Positions 25,386 to 33,860 of a stretch of DNA of 64,000 bases are shown piece after piece. Both the position numbers and the translations under genes were made by a program. Below the pieces are notes generated by a model. It saw nothing but the letters and a program-made list of their open reading frames with translations, did no database searches and was not told where the DNA came from. How positions within the stretch are numbered: position 1 is the stretch's first letter; every line of letters begins with the position of its first letter. Origin of the DNA: Algoriphagus formosus (lineage in GTDB: Bacteria > Bacteroidota > Bacteroidia > Cytophagales > Cyclobacteriaceae); NCBI RefSeq assembly GCF_002807035.1, contig NZ_NIUC01000001.1, positions 248,001-312,000 on the forward strand, written 5' to 3'.

Positions 25386-26476
25386 AGGTCAAGTTTGATT
25401 TTGTTGGCTGCTTCCTGTTTCTTTTCATCTATGATTTTGGCATAGACTTGGGTGGTCTTCAATTCCTTATGGCCTAAGAGCTTTGAGACTGTGTAAATAT
25501 CAGTTCCTGCCGTAAGCTGCAAAGTGGCATAGGTATGACGGGCACAATGGAAAGTGATGGTTTTGGAGATACCAGCTTTCATCATCCATTGTTGCAATTT
25601 CAGGTTATGCCATGCAGAGTATTTCAATCCTTTGAATACTCGCTCTTCTGGAGCTTGCCTTTCACCGAGCAAGCCAAAGGCTTGTTCTGAAATAGGGAGG
25701 GTTTCTGCTCCCTTGGTTTTCTTTTGTCTGAATCGGATGTAATACCCGTTATCATTTGAGTGCTGCACCTCTGACCAGAGTAGCTTATTAATGTCTGACC
25801 ACCGCAAACCAGTAAGGCATGAAAATATGAATGCCGTTTTCATCTGAGGTATTTCACATTCCGTATTGGCTGCTGCTTGCAGTTCCTCCAAAGTCAGAAA
25901 TTCTCTTTCAGGTTCACCTTGTTTAAAGGCGTCAACTCCTTCACTTGGGTTGGTAGGTAGAATACCGTCTTTCACTGCTTGCTTTAAAGCTGCTCGCAGC
26001 TTGTTAAAGTAGGAGTACTTAGAATTTTGAGATAGTTTCTGGTCACCATGTGCAATAGCCTTCTTATCAAGGTAGTATTTGAAATCCTGAATAAACTGTC
26101 GGTCAATATCTGAGAAGGATACCTCATAGGAACAGAAAGCCTTTAGATGTTTCAGCATACTTGTCCAATTGCCGTAATTGCCAGGGCTATCCTGCCTCTG
26201 GTTAGCCAGTAGCTCAATGTATGCAAGGAAGCTGCCTTTCAATTTCTCATTATCTCTGAATCCATATACACCGTTTTGGATTTCGATTTGTCGCTGTGCT
26301 CTAATAGTCTCAGCCAATTGAAGGGTCTTTTTGTTAACTTCCTTTTCCTCTTTGGTCTTTGCATTGGGAGAAAGGTATAATTTGAGGTATTCCGTCTTCC
26401 TTTTCCCTTTGTGGTAGTAGTCGAGGTATAGACTGGTCTTGCCACCTTGATTGCGTTTTCTTAGTGTTACTTTCAT
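25382..26476 (-). CDS. int: Tyrosine recombinase / integrase of the island
   Basis: This 364-residue site-specific recombinase probably integrates the island at the mnmE 3' end. The N-terminal arm-binding region (1-75) precedes a SAM-like core-binding domain (80-170) and the catalytic domain (190-350). Catalytic residues are R225 (TGLRWSDI), K252 or K253, H310 and R313 ([11 protein letters not shown]), H336 (LLGHKEL) and nucleophile Y345 (TTQVYAKI), so the full set is present. It overlaps the zinc-ribbon HTH gene upstream (4 bp) and the unknown gene downstream (4 bp). It lies about 590 bp from attR. Confidence 0.95.
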   Translation of the reverse strand: MKVTLRKRNQGGKTSLYLDYYHKGKRKTEYLKLYLSPNAKTKEEKEVNKKTLQLAETIRAQRQIEIQNGVYGFRDNEKLKGSFLAYIELLANQRQDSPGNYGNWTSMLKHLKAFCSYEVSFSDIDRQFIQDFKYYLDKKAIAHGDQKLSQNSKYSYFNKLRAALKQAVKDGILPTNPSEGVDAFKQGEPEREFLTLEELQAAANTECEIPQMKTAFIFSCLTGLRWSDINKLLWSEVQHSNDNGYYIRFRQKKTKGAETLPISEQAFGLLGERQAPEERVFKGLKYSAWHNLKLQQWMMKAGISKTITFHCARHTYATLQLTAGTDIYTVSKLLGHKELKTTQVYAKIIDEKKQEAANKIKLDL

Positions 26477-26826
26477 CCCTGAAACAGTTTTTCGATTTCT
26501 TCTCTCTTGATAATGGTTCGGCTCCCAATTTTTGCAGCTTGTATTTTCCCGTTCTTGATTTGACGGTACAGGGTCATTCTACTTGCACCAAGTAGTTTGC
26601 AGGTTTCGGCAATACTTAGAAAGTCTTTGTCTCTGACTTGCTCCTGATTGTATTCTTGTTTCTGTACTGCAGTAGGGGCAATCTCCTGCACCTTCTGATC
26701 TCTCTTGCGTTTCTTGTAGGCACGCTTGGCACAGTTATCACCACAAAATTTGGTCACAGTAGTCTTGGCGATAAACTCAGTACCGCAATGCTGACAGATT
26801 TTGGGAACTCGAATGTTGCTGCTCAT
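26473..26826 (-). CDS. Zinc-ribbon plus helix-turn-helix protein next to the integrase
   Basis: In this 117-residue protein, residues 10-35 form a treble-clef-like zinc site (CQHCGTEF, then [17 protein letters not shown]). Residues 65-115 are an excisionase-type winged helix ([41 protein letters not shown], split for length). It is the first gene of the integrase operon and overlaps int by 4 bp. It is likely a recombination directionality factor or regulator of int; the zinc site in front of the HTH is usual for this Bacteroidota group. Confidence 0.8.
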   Translation of the reverse strand: MSSNIRVPKICQHCGTEFIAKTTVTKFCGDNCAKRAYKKRKRDQKVQEIAPTAVQKQEYNQEQVRDKDFLSIAETCKLLGASRMTLYRQIKNGKIQAAKIGSRTIIKREEIEKLFQG

Positions 26827-27068
26827 GGTGTTTCCTTTTTCGGCTTGTTTCTGTCTCAGAGTGTATCCCTTTGTATCAGGATGTATCTCTATGTAACATC
26901 ATCTCGCCTCGATCTTAAAAATTTGTTGCTAACAACAAATATTGATTGGTCAGCAACAAATTAGAAACGAAAGATAGGAAAAAATAGGAAATTTAGCAAC
27001 AAGAAAAGGAAGTAAAAACAGCCTAAAAGTAAGTAAAAGAAGGGTTTAGCGTACTATTCGAAAAGTAA
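26827..27068. other. Right end of the island: integrase promoter region and arm sites
   Basis: No gene is present. A perfect 11-bp inverted repeat AATTTGTTGCT (26920-26930) / AGCAACAAATT (26952-26962) and the 13-mer TTAGCAACAAGAA (26993-27005) repeat the AGCAACAA motif found near attL. They probably bind the integrase or its directionality factor and may repress int. Confidence 0.55.
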
Positions 27069-27086
27069 TTACTTTCCGATGCAAAA
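27069..27086 (+). repeat. attR of the genomic island (end of intact mnmE)
   Basis: TTACTTTCCGATGCAAAA is the reverse complement of the codons FCIGK plus stop of mnmE. It matches the copy at 1107-1124 in 16 of 18 positions. Using the gene's own end as att site leaves the protein intact after insertion. Confidence 0.8.
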
Positions 27087-28451
27087 CTTCGAGAAAATAT
27101 TGGCTAAAAGGTCGTCGGTGGTGATCTCTCCCGTAATCTCTCCGAGGAAATGAAGGGATCGACGGATATCCATGGCAAGGAAATCATTGGTGACTTCCTG
27201 ATCCAAACCACCCAATACATCTAGCAGGGATTCTCTGGTTTTAGTCAGGCTATCATAATGCCGAATATTGGTCACCACCGTGTTTCCAGTTTTGAATTTA
27301 TCCAAATTGACAAGCTCAAGGATTCTGGCTTTTAGTGAATCAAGATTTTCTTTTTTGCCAGCTGAAATAAAAATAGTATCCGGATGCTTCTCAGTTAACT
27401 CACTGATAATATTTTCTTTAGCCTTATCTGTTTTATTGGCTACTTTCAAAAAGGGTACGCCAAGATTTTCCAACTTATTGATATCCCGGTTGATTTCGAT
27501 CAAGTCAGTATCGCTCAAGTCAAAAAGGTAAAGGATCAAGGAAGCAGTTTTCATTTTTTCCTGTGTCCTGCTTACCCCAATCTTCTCGATAGCATCTGTG
27601 GTTTCACGAAGTCCAGCAGTATCGATAAAGCGGAAAATCACTCCTCCGATGTTGATTTCATCCTCTATAAAATCCCGGGTTGTCCCTGCGATATCCGATA
27701 CGATGGCTTTTTCCTCATTCAAAAGGGCATTGAGCAGGGTAGACTTGCCTGCATTTGGTTTGCCTGCAATCACTGTCGGAACTCCATTTTTGATCACATT
27801 TCCTAGATCAAAGCTTAAAATTAGTTCCTCCACCACTCGTAAAAGCCGCTCCACTAACACCCGCAAATCATCCCGACTGGCAAACTCCACATCCTCTTCG
27901 GTGAAATCAAGCTCGAGCTCAATCATGGAGGCAAAATGGATGAGTTGGGCACGAAGTTCCTGAATCTCCGATGAAAAGCCTCCTCTCATTTGATTGAGTG
28001 CGGCTGCATGGGATGCTTCTGAGTCCGCATGAATCAGGTCTGCTACTGCCTCGGCTTGCGCAAGGTCAAACTGACCGTGCAAGAATGCCCGTTGGGTAAA
28101 TTCCCCAGGTTTGGCTGGTCTTGCCCCGAGTTTGATAAATAATCGGATGACCTGATTGATGATATAGGAAGATCCGTGAGTGGAAATCTCCACTACGTTT
28201 TCTTTGGTAAATGATTTTGGAGCGATGAAAATCGAAACCAGCACTTCATCAATTACCCGATCTCCATCCCGGATAGTGCCAAAATGAATGGTATGGCTAG
28301 CTTGTTTTTCAAGGTTTTTACCGTGAAAAACCTGATTTGTCAATGATATGGCGTTTTTGCCTGAAAGGCGAATGACCGCAATGGCACCTACTCCCTGCGG
28401 GGTAGCTAAGGCAATGATAGTATCATCGCGTTCTGCTAGTGAAAAACTCAT
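27069..28451 (-). CDS. mnmE: tRNA uridine-5-carboxymethylaminomethyl modification GTPase MnmE
   Basis: This 460-residue protein works with MnmG to modify U34 of tRNAs that read NNA/NNG codons, using GTP and a folate one-carbon unit. It has an N-terminal folate-binding domain (DTIIALATPQGVGAIAVIRL), a helical domain, and an inserted GTPase with G1 GKPNAGKST, G2/G3 GTTRDF and DTAG, and G4 NKTD. The conserved C-terminal CIGK is present. The length is normal. It overlaps the thioredoxin-like gene by 4 bp. The last 228 bp are also present in decayed form at 277-492, so this tail may have been brought in by a mobile element. Confidence 0.96.
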   Translation of the reverse strand: MSFSLAERDDTIIALATPQGVGAIAVIRLSGKNAISLTNQVFHGKNLEKQASHTIHFGTIRDGDRVIDEVLVSIFIAPKSFTKENVVEISTHGSSYIINQVIRLFIKLGARPAKPGEFTQRAFLHGQFDLAQAEAVADLIHADSEASHAAALNQMRGGFSSEIQELRAQLIHFASMIELELDFTEEDVEFASRDDLRVLVERLLRVVEELILSFDLGNVIKNGVPTVIAGKPNAGKSTLLNALLNEEKAIVSDIAGTTRDFIEDEINIGGVIFRFIDTAGLRETTDAIEKIGVSRTQEKMKTASLILYLFDLSDTDLIEINRDINKLENLGVPFLKVANKTDKAKENIISELTEKHPDTIFISAGKKENLDSLKARILELVNLDKFKTGNTVVTNIRHYDSLTKTRESLLDVLGGLDQEVTNDFLAMDIRRSLHFLGEITGEITTDDLLANIFSKFCIGK

Positions 28452-28903
28452 AGTTTCGGGCGGAATGCCTTTTCAATCAACTCGTTGATTCCTTCTAGAA
28501 ATGCATCTGCCGGTCTATAACCCGGAAGTTGTGCGATATTCTGAAGGGTAGGCTCAATGACCACAAAATTAGGGTAGGAGCGAACGCGCATAGCCGCAGC
28601 GAGTTGGGCTTCGCTAAACTTCTTTCCCATAAAGTCAAAGGTTCGCTTGGTGTCCTCTGCGTTCAATTTGACCGCGTAAAAATTTTCATTGACGTATTTG
28701 ACTACTTCTGGATCAGTGAAAGTCTCTTTGTCCATTTTTTTACACCAACCACACCAATCTGTGTAGACATCCACCAAAAGCATTTTTGGGTCAGACTGAT
28801 TGGCAGCTACTGCTTCCTCAAATTTGAGCCAGGTAATTTGATCTTGTGAGAAACCGATGGAAGCAAAAAACAGCAATCCAAGGGTGAGAATTAACTTTTG
28901 CAT
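28448..28903 (-). CDS. Thioredoxin-fold exported protein
   Basis: This 151-residue protein has a signal peptide (LTLGLLFFASIGFSQ) and a thioredoxin fold of the DUF255/thioredoxin_7 kind. The active site is DWCGWCKKMDKETF (CxxC) and the cis-proline lies in VRSYPNFVVI. It probably acts as a periplasmic disulfide reductase. Its stop overlaps the mnmE start by 4 bp; the link to tRNA modification is probably only positional. Confidence 0.87.
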   Translation of the reverse strand: MQKLILTLGLLFFASIGFSQDQITWLKFEEAVAANQSDPKMLLVDVYTDWCGWCKKMDKETFTDPEVVKYVNENFYAVKLNAEDTKRTFDFMGKKFSEAQLAAAMRVRSYPNFVVIEPTLQNIAQLPGYRPADAFLEGINELIEKAFRPKL

Positions 28904-28904
28904 A

Positions 28905-29804
28905 TTACGAACTAAACGGCTGTGTTTCTTTTTGGGTTCCCAAGGTGAATTTAAACTTTTTGTGAGTGAAAATTACAGATAAAAAGAAGATTATACCTGC
29001 TACGGTCACCATCATACCTGCTATCGAGGAATCGAAAAGGTAGGCCAAATAATAGCCAACCACCGAAACCAGGACTCCGGTAAGTATGGTTAATTGGATT
29101 AGTGGGCGCAAATCTCTGGTCCAAAGGTAGGCAGTAGCAGGTGGTACTACCAATAGTGCTACGACAAGAATTGCTCCCACAGCTTCAAAACTACTGACAG
29201 TAGTATAGGATACCATACTCATCAATCCCAGATTGATTGCTGAGGCAGGAATACCGATGACGATTCCAAATTTTTCATCAAAGCTTGTAATCTTTAACTC
29301 TTTATAAAACAATGCGATAAATCCGCCTACTAAAAGTAAATTTAGAATAGCCAGCCACATGATTCTAGGCCCAAAACTTTGACCGCTGCTGCTAATCCAG
29401 AGGTCGATAGGCAGGTAAGCAATTTCACCATAAAGGACACATTCTTGGTCGAGGTCAACACGATAGGCAAAAACGCTAATCAGAATAATTCCGATGGCGA
29501 ATAAGAGGGTGAAGGTAATACCGATGGAAGCATCAAGCTGAACCCGTGCCTTTTTGCGCAGCCAATCGATCATCAGGGTGGCAAGGATCCCTAGGATACC
29601 TGCACCAATGATCACTTCCAATCCTCTTTGAGTTCCGGAAACTAGAAAACCGATGACGATTCCGGGAAGCACTGCATGCGATATCGCATCTCCTGTCATA
29701 GACATTTTGCGAAGCATCATAAATACCCCGAGCAATCCACAGGAAATAGCAATCATCGAAGCGGTGATGATGATCAAAAAAGCGTTTTGGTCAAAGCTCA
29801 TCAT
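28905..29804 (-). CDS. Metal ABC transporter permease (second subunit)
   Basis: This 299-residue membrane protein of the ABC-3 (ZnuB/MntB) family has eight or more helices. Family motifs visible are GDAISHAVLPGIVIGFL near the start and FEAVGAILVVALLVVPPATA in the C-terminal half. With its paralogue at 29791-31083 it would form the channel for Mn(II) or Zn(II). The two genes overlap by 14 bp. It ends the transporter operon, one base before the thioredoxin-like gene. Confidence 0.9.
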   Translation of the reverse strand: MMSFDQNAFLIIITASMIAISCGLLGVFMMLRKMSMTGDAISHAVLPGIVIGFLVSGTQRGLEVIIGAGILGILATLMIDWLRKKARVQLDASIGITFTLLFAIGIILISVFAYRVDLDQECVLYGEIAYLPIDLWISSSGQSFGPRIMWLAILNLLLVGGFIALFYKELKITSFDEKFGIVIGIPASAINLGLMSMVSYTTVSSFEAVGAILVVALLVVPPATAYLWTRDLRPLIQLTILTGVLVSVVGYYLAYLFDSSIAGMMVTVAGIIFFLSVIFTHKKFKFTLGTQKETQPFSS

Positions 29805-31083
29805 GGTCTCTCGGGATTTGTTCTTGGTGAGGATCGAGTTTCGGGAAGTTCAACCGGCTTTCCAGCATGGCTTCTAGGTCAGGGGTAAGCAAATGCTCGA
29901 GTTTTTCAGCCGATTCATGTACGTGATCGGGCGCAATATTCATGTATTCATTCAGATAGGATTCCCAAAGTCTATGAAGCCGAACTACTCGCTTGGCTTG
30001 ATATTTTCCGGGTTCTGTCAGTTTTATTAATGATTGATTTACAAATAGTAAACCTTCTTTTTCTAAACTTTTGATTGAATTTTTAATAGAGCTTTGCTGA
30101 TGCGGGTAGAGACTTAGAAGCTCTGCACGAGTTAGGCCTTCCTGTCCTAGTTCTCGGGCTTTGAAAATACTTTTCAAAACATGGTCCCGCTGCGTTTTTT
30201 GCAGGTAAGACCTTCGATGGAAATAGCGGGAAACCATACCTTTTTTAGGAGCAAAAAGAAAGGAAATCAATGCAATACTTGAAAGAATCACCACTACCCA
30301 AGGCCCTGTTGGCATTTGGGGAAGGAGGTAAGAAATGTAGGTGCCAAAGACTCCGGATAGGATGGCAAAAACGGAAGCTAAGCCGAGCAAGATCCCCAAC
30401 CTATCAGTCCAAAACCTAGCTGCAGTACCCGGAGTAATCAGCAAAGCTGCCATTAAAACCACTCCAATAGCTTGGATCCCAATTACCACTGACAAAATGA
30501 GCAGTACATCAAATACGAATCGAATCATATTCATCGGAAGTCCAACTGCCTTTCCGAATTCTGGATTGAAAACGAGAATTTGAAATTCCTTGAGCATAAA
30601 GCCTATGACCCCAATAATCAGAACAGATAGGCTTCCATAGACCCATAGGTCTCGCTCTACTATGCCGATTGCATTTCCGAAAATAAACTGATTGAGTCCA
30701 GCCATTTCAGGATTTCCTGATTTTTGAATTACAGTCAAAAAGACAACTCCAATCCCAAAAAAGACGGAAAGGATTACGGCAATGATGGTGTCGTCACTTA
30801 GTTTGGTATTTGATTTCAGCCAGGAACTCAGAAAAGTTGCCAAAGCCCCGGACAAGAAAGCTCCTCCGACGATGTAAAAGGGGTTTTTCTCTCCAGCAAG
30901 CATAAAGCCCAGACAGATTCCCGGAAATACCGCATGCGAGATTGCATCTCCTAAAAGGGCTTTATTGTCCAAGAAGGAAAAGGTGCCTACAAAAGCAGAC
31001 CCTATCCCCAAAAGCGTAATCCCCATCACTACAAAGGCAATGGAAGAATCTTGAAATGAAAAGAAGTAGAGAAAATCGCTCAT
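29791..31083 (-). CDS. Metal ABC transporter permease fused to a DtxR-like domain
   Basis: This is a 430-residue protein. Residues 1-280 are an ABC-3 permease (GDAISHAVFPGICLGFM; GIQAIGVVLMAALLITPGTAA). After a basic linker, residues about 300-430 resemble the DNA-binding and metal-binding parts of DtxR/MntR: a winged helix (GLTRAELLSLYPHQQSSIKN), then VRLHRLWESYLNEYM and HVHESAEKLEHLL with the His/Glu ligands of this family. The same HRLWE and AEELEHI motifs are in the MntR gene at 32891. A cytosolic metal-sensing gate is an attractive idea, but the DNA-binding capacity of the fused part is uncertain. Confidence 0.88.
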   Translation of the reverse strand: MSDFLYFFSFQDSSIAFVVMGITLLGIGSAFVGTFSFLDNKALLGDAISHAVFPGICLGFMLAGEKNPFYIVGGAFLSGALATFLSSWLKSNTKLSDDTIIAVILSVFFGIGVVFLTVIQKSGNPEMAGLNQFIFGNAIGIVERDLWVYGSLSVLIIGVIGFMLKEFQILVFNPEFGKAVGLPMNMIRFVFDVLLILSVVIGIQAIGVVLMAALLITPGTAARFWTDRLGILLGLASVFAILSGVFGTYISYLLPQMPTGPWVVVILSSIALISFLFAPKKGMVSRYFHRRSYLQKTQRDHVLKSIFKARELGQEGLTRAELLSLYPHQQSSIKNSIKSLEKEGLLFVNQSLIKLTEPGKYQAKRVVRLHRLWESYLNEYMNIAPDHVHESAEKLEHLLTPDLEAMLESRLNFPKLDPHQEQIPRDHDEL

Positions 31084-31871
31084 CAGCCTTTCAATGGATT
31101 AAATTCTTTCTGCCGGATCAATTCAGATACTTTGGAAAGTAGGTTGAGTTTTCCGCCGTAAGTTTTTCGAAGCAGTTCTTCCGTCACTACCTCGTTTTTT
31201 GGTCCTGAAGCGACCAAGTGAAGGTTTAGCATAATAAACCAATCGAAGTAATTAACTGCTGAGTAAATGTCATGGTGAACCACTACGACTGTTTTTCCAG
31301 CGGCGCTCATCTCCTGCAAAAGTTGGAAAATCGCCGCCTCCGTATTCATATCTACTCCTGCGAAGGGCTCATCCATCAAATACAAGTCAGCCTCTTGTGC
31401 AAGCGCCCTTGCAATAAAAACGCGCTGCTGCTGTCCTCCTGAGAGTTCGGATATTTGACGATGAACAAATGCGGTCATGCCGACTTTTTCCAGGCAATCA
31501 AGTGCTAAGGTTTTTTCTTTTTTCCCCGGACGGCGGAATAAGCCTAATTTCCCGTAGGTTCCCATTAAAACTACATCGAGAACCGAAGCAGGGAAATTCC
31601 AGTCCACCGATTCACGCTGGGGAACGTAGCTAATTCTGTTGCGGACAGCATCAAGCGTTTGATCAAAAAGCTTCACATAGCCACTGCTTGGCTCCACTAA
31701 GCCCATGACTGATTTAATCAACGTAGATTTTCCGGCTCCATTAGGTCCTAAAATACCGATCAATTTGCCGGCAGGAAGTGACAGGTCTACATTCCAAAGC
31801 ACGGGGCTTTGATCATAACTCACCGTCAGATCATGGATTTCCAGTATGGGGTTTTCTACTTGTTTGATCAT
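31083..31871 (-). CDS. Metal ABC transporter ATP-binding protein
   Basis: This 262-residue ATPase energises the Mn/Zn importer. It shows Walker A GPNGAGKSTL, the Q-loop VPQRE, the signature LSGGQQQRVFIARAL, Walker B ADLYLMDEP and the switch His in VVVHHD. It shares a base with the permease gene downstream and overlaps the binding-protein gene upstream by 4 bp, so the four transporter genes form one tightly packed operon. Confidence 0.93.
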   Translation of the reverse strand: MIKQVENPILEIHDLTVSYDQSPVLWNVDLSLPAGKLIGILGPNGAGKSTLIKSVMGLVEPSSGYVKLFDQTLDAVRNRISYVPQRESVDWNFPASVLDVVLMGTYGKLGLFRRPGKKEKTLALDCLEKVGMTAFVHRQISELSGGQQQRVFIARALAQEADLYLMDEPFAGVDMNTEAAIFQLLQEMSAAGKTVVVVHHDIYSAVNYFDWFIMLNLHLVASGPKNEVVTEELLRKTYGGKLNLLSKVSELIRQKEFNPLKG

Positions 31872-32782
31872 GAGACAAGTGCTTGATAAATGATTTCCAA
31901 ATTTGTTTTAATCATGCCGAGATAGGTTCCGGCAGGAGTATTTGCTGCGTCCAGACTATCTGTAAATAATGGGCCTGCCAACTCGATCTGATGACCTTTT
32001 TGCTCACAGGCTTCTACCAGGGCCTTCAATGCTCTCGGTGATATCGTCTGCTCTGCGAAAACTGCTTTGATGTTTCGATCAATGATGAATTGAGCCAAAT
32101 CTCCCAAGTCCCGAAGCCCTGGTTCACTTAGTGTGGAAAGCCCTTGAAGACCTCTCACTTCAAACCCATAAGCCTCTCCAAAATAAGCAAAGGCATCATG
32201 GGCTGTTACAAGCGCCATTCCTTTAGCATGAAGTTCTGAAACCTTCTCCTGAATCTCCTGATCGGCAGCGAGAAGGTCTTTTTGATAAGTCTTCCAATTT
32301 TCTTGAATATAGTCCTTCCACTCAGGCTTCCAGGCAATCAATTCTTTGGCACTGTAGTCCATTGCTAGCGTCCACAGCTTCACATCAAACCAAATATGCG
32401 GATCTACGCTGTGAGCTTCCGGTCCAGAGCGGAGGAGTTTTTCTTCAGGCAGCTCTTCGGAAATATTGATTAATCGCTGACTGAATTCAAGCTTTTCAAA
32501 GATTTCAGTCATTTTCCCTTCCAGGTACAAGCCATGATATATCACCAGATCTGCTTCGGTAAGTAGATCCAGATCTCGGACGGAAGCCTTGTATAAATGA
32601 GGGTCGACCCCTGCAGGCATTAGTGCCCGGACATCGGCAGAATCTCCCACTATGACAGAAATAGCATCTGCCAGAATGCTGGTAGTAGCCACGATCAAAG
32701 GTTTGGATCGCGTGTCGGGGCTATCCCATTTGCAAGCCTGCAAAAGCAAGCTAATCGTAAGTATGGTTAGGAGCCTTTTCAT
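31868..32782 (-). CDS. Metal ABC transporter substrate-binding lipoprotein
   Basis: This 304-residue cluster A-I (ZnuA/MntC-like) binding protein has a lipoprotein signal with LLLQACKWDS (Cys16). Likely metal ligands are H62 region (MPAGVDPHLYKAS), H in DPHIWFD, H in VTAHDAFAYFG and the Asp near the C-terminus. No His-rich loop of the zinc type is seen, which fits Mn better than Zn, in agreement with the MntR gene next door. It is the first gene of the transporter operon. Confidence 0.9.
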   Translation of the reverse strand: MKRLLTILTISLLLQACKWDSPDTRSKPLIVATTSILADAISVIVGDSADVRALMPAGVDPHLYKASVRDLDLLTEADLVIYHGLYLEGKMTEIFEKLEFSQRLINISEELPEEKLLRSGPEAHSVDPHIWFDVKLWTLAMDYSAKELIAWKPEWKDYIQENWKTYQKDLLAADQEIQEKVSELHAKGMALVTAHDAFAYFGEAYGFEVRGLQGLSTLSEPGLRDLGDLAQFIIDRNIKAVFAEQTISPRALKALVEACEQKGHQIELAGPLFTDSLDAANTPAGTYLGMIKTNLEIIYQALVS

Positions 32783-32890
32783 GTGTTTATAATATTTTTT
32801 TCAAAGGCCACATGGAATCTCGTATGACGAATAAACTTCCTCCTTTGTGTCGAATTTCTTCATGTTTATATGTTTCTGACAGGCTCGATT

Positions 32891-33553
32891 TCATGACTGA
32901 ATGGCCAAAATATTTGCAGCAACATCCTTCGACATAAAGACATTCTTCTTTTGATCTACCAGAATTTCAACTGAACCGTCGAATTCTACCTTGTCTAGGA
33001 TTTTCACCCGAGCACCGATATATGCACCCACCTTATCCATGTATCGCAGGAAAGCAGCAGAGCTGTCTTTGACGGCCACGATTTGTCCACTTTGATTGAC
33101 TTCCATTTCATTGATCGGGACTCTTGGCCTTGCTTTGACATCTCCAAATTCGTCTGGAATCGGATCGCCATGCGGGTCAAACTTAGGGTAGTTCAAATAG
33201 GCATCGAGACGCTGAATGAGTAGGGGAGACTGAATGTGCTCCAACTCCTCAGCCACTTCATGAACTTCATCCCAGGCAAAGTTTAATTTTTCAACCAGGA
33301 AGACCTCCCAGAGCCGATGCTTTCTGACAGTTTGAAGTGCTAGCTTTTTTCCTTCGGGAGTGATGTTCACCCCGTAATATTTCCGATAGCTGATGACTTC
33401 TTTTTCGCTCAGCTTCCTGAGCATGTCAGAGACGGAGGCAGGCTTAGTTTTCATCTCAGCTGCGATGTCATTGGTCGAGACGGATTTGGTTCCTTCCTCT
33501 GAAAGGTGGTAGATGGCTTTCAGATAGTTTTCCTCGGCTACAGTCAAATTCAT
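32891..33553 (-). CDS. mntR: DtxR/MntR family metal-dependent transcriptional regulator
   Basis: This 220-residue Mn(II)- or Fe(II)-responsive repressor has a winged helix (NDIAAEMKTKPASVSDMLRK), a dimerisation and metal domain (HRLWEVFLVEKLNFAW, HEVAEELEHI, FDPHGDPIP) and a C-terminal FeoA/SH3-like domain from about residue 150. It lies 108 bp upstream of the metal transporter operon on the same strand and probably represses it when metal is plentiful. An inverted repeat in front of its own promoter suggests autoregulation. Confidence 0.92.
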   Translation of the reverse strand: MNLTVAEENYLKAIYHLSEEGTKSVSTNDIAAEMKTKPASVSDMLRKLSEKEVISYRKYYGVNITPEGKKLALQTVRKHRLWEVFLVEKLNFAWDEVHEVAEELEHIQSPLLIQRLDAYLNYPKFDPHGDPIPDEFGDVKARPRVPINEMEVNQSGQIVAVKDSSAAFLRYMDKVGAYIGARVKILDKVEFDGSVEILVDQKKNVFMSKDVAANILAIQS

Positions 33554-33570
33554 ATTTCAATGCTTTGATA

Positions 33571-33607
33571 CAAAGGTAAAAATTTATTTAGAAATGGCTA
33601 AAAATAA
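33571..33607 (-). promoter_or_regulatory. mntR promoter with DtxR-like operator
   Basis: TACCTTTG on the minus strand (33578-33571) fits the TAnnTTTG -7 box, about 18 bp before the ATG. Directly upstream, TTTAGaaatggCTAAA (33587-33602), extended to near TTAT...ATAA, is an inverted repeat placed to block the promoter. Confidence 0.6.
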
Positions 33608-33860
33608 TTTTCATAAAAGCTAAATCATGTGTGGATAAGTTCAAATTTGATGTGAGTTTGATTTTAGATAAGTCTAAAATAAAATTAAGAATGGTTTTAA
33701 AAAATGAATAAAGTATTAAAAAACAGTTAATTATAAATTCATTTAGCTACAAAAATCTTCTATGATGAGGTCTATCGCCAAGTTTCCATATTTGAATTTT
33801 CGGTTTCCAAACATGCGTATAAGGTGGATAAGTGTGGATAGTTTTCCACCTTAATTGGGA
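33608..33860. other. AT-rich intergenic region with a terminator-like hairpin
   Basis: There is no gene between mntR and the glycosyltransferase. AAGGTGGA (33821-33828) pairs with TCCACCTT (33845-33852), just past the stop of the minus-strand glycosyltransferase gene, and may end its transcript. The rest is AT-rich with nothing recognisable. Confidence 0.5.

Larger units (their letters stand above)
1107..27086. mobile_element. Genomic island integrated at the 3' end of mnmE (metal resistance, Argonaute, integrase)
   Basis: The island is delimited by 18-bp direct repeats of the mnmE terminus (1107-1124 and 27069-27086). The integrase module sits at the right end next to mnmE. Both ends carry TTAGCAACAAGAA in the same orientation (1173-1185 and 26993-27005), 48 bp and 63 bp inside the repeats, as expected for arm-type integrase sites. 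Every gene is on the minus strand. Cargo is mercury and copper resistance plus an Argonaute; replication-type genes (DUF3987, BT4734-like) and excisionase-like proteins sit beside the integrase. No relaxase, coupling protein or transfer genes are visible, so it would need a helper or be fixed. Insertion at the mnmE end is the strategy known from SGI1-type islands. Confidence 0.85.

Noticed and set aside
1107..27086. Insertion sequence or transposase inside the island
   Set aside because: No transposase-like reading frame or terminal inverted repeats with target duplication were found; the only recombinase is the tyrosine integrase.
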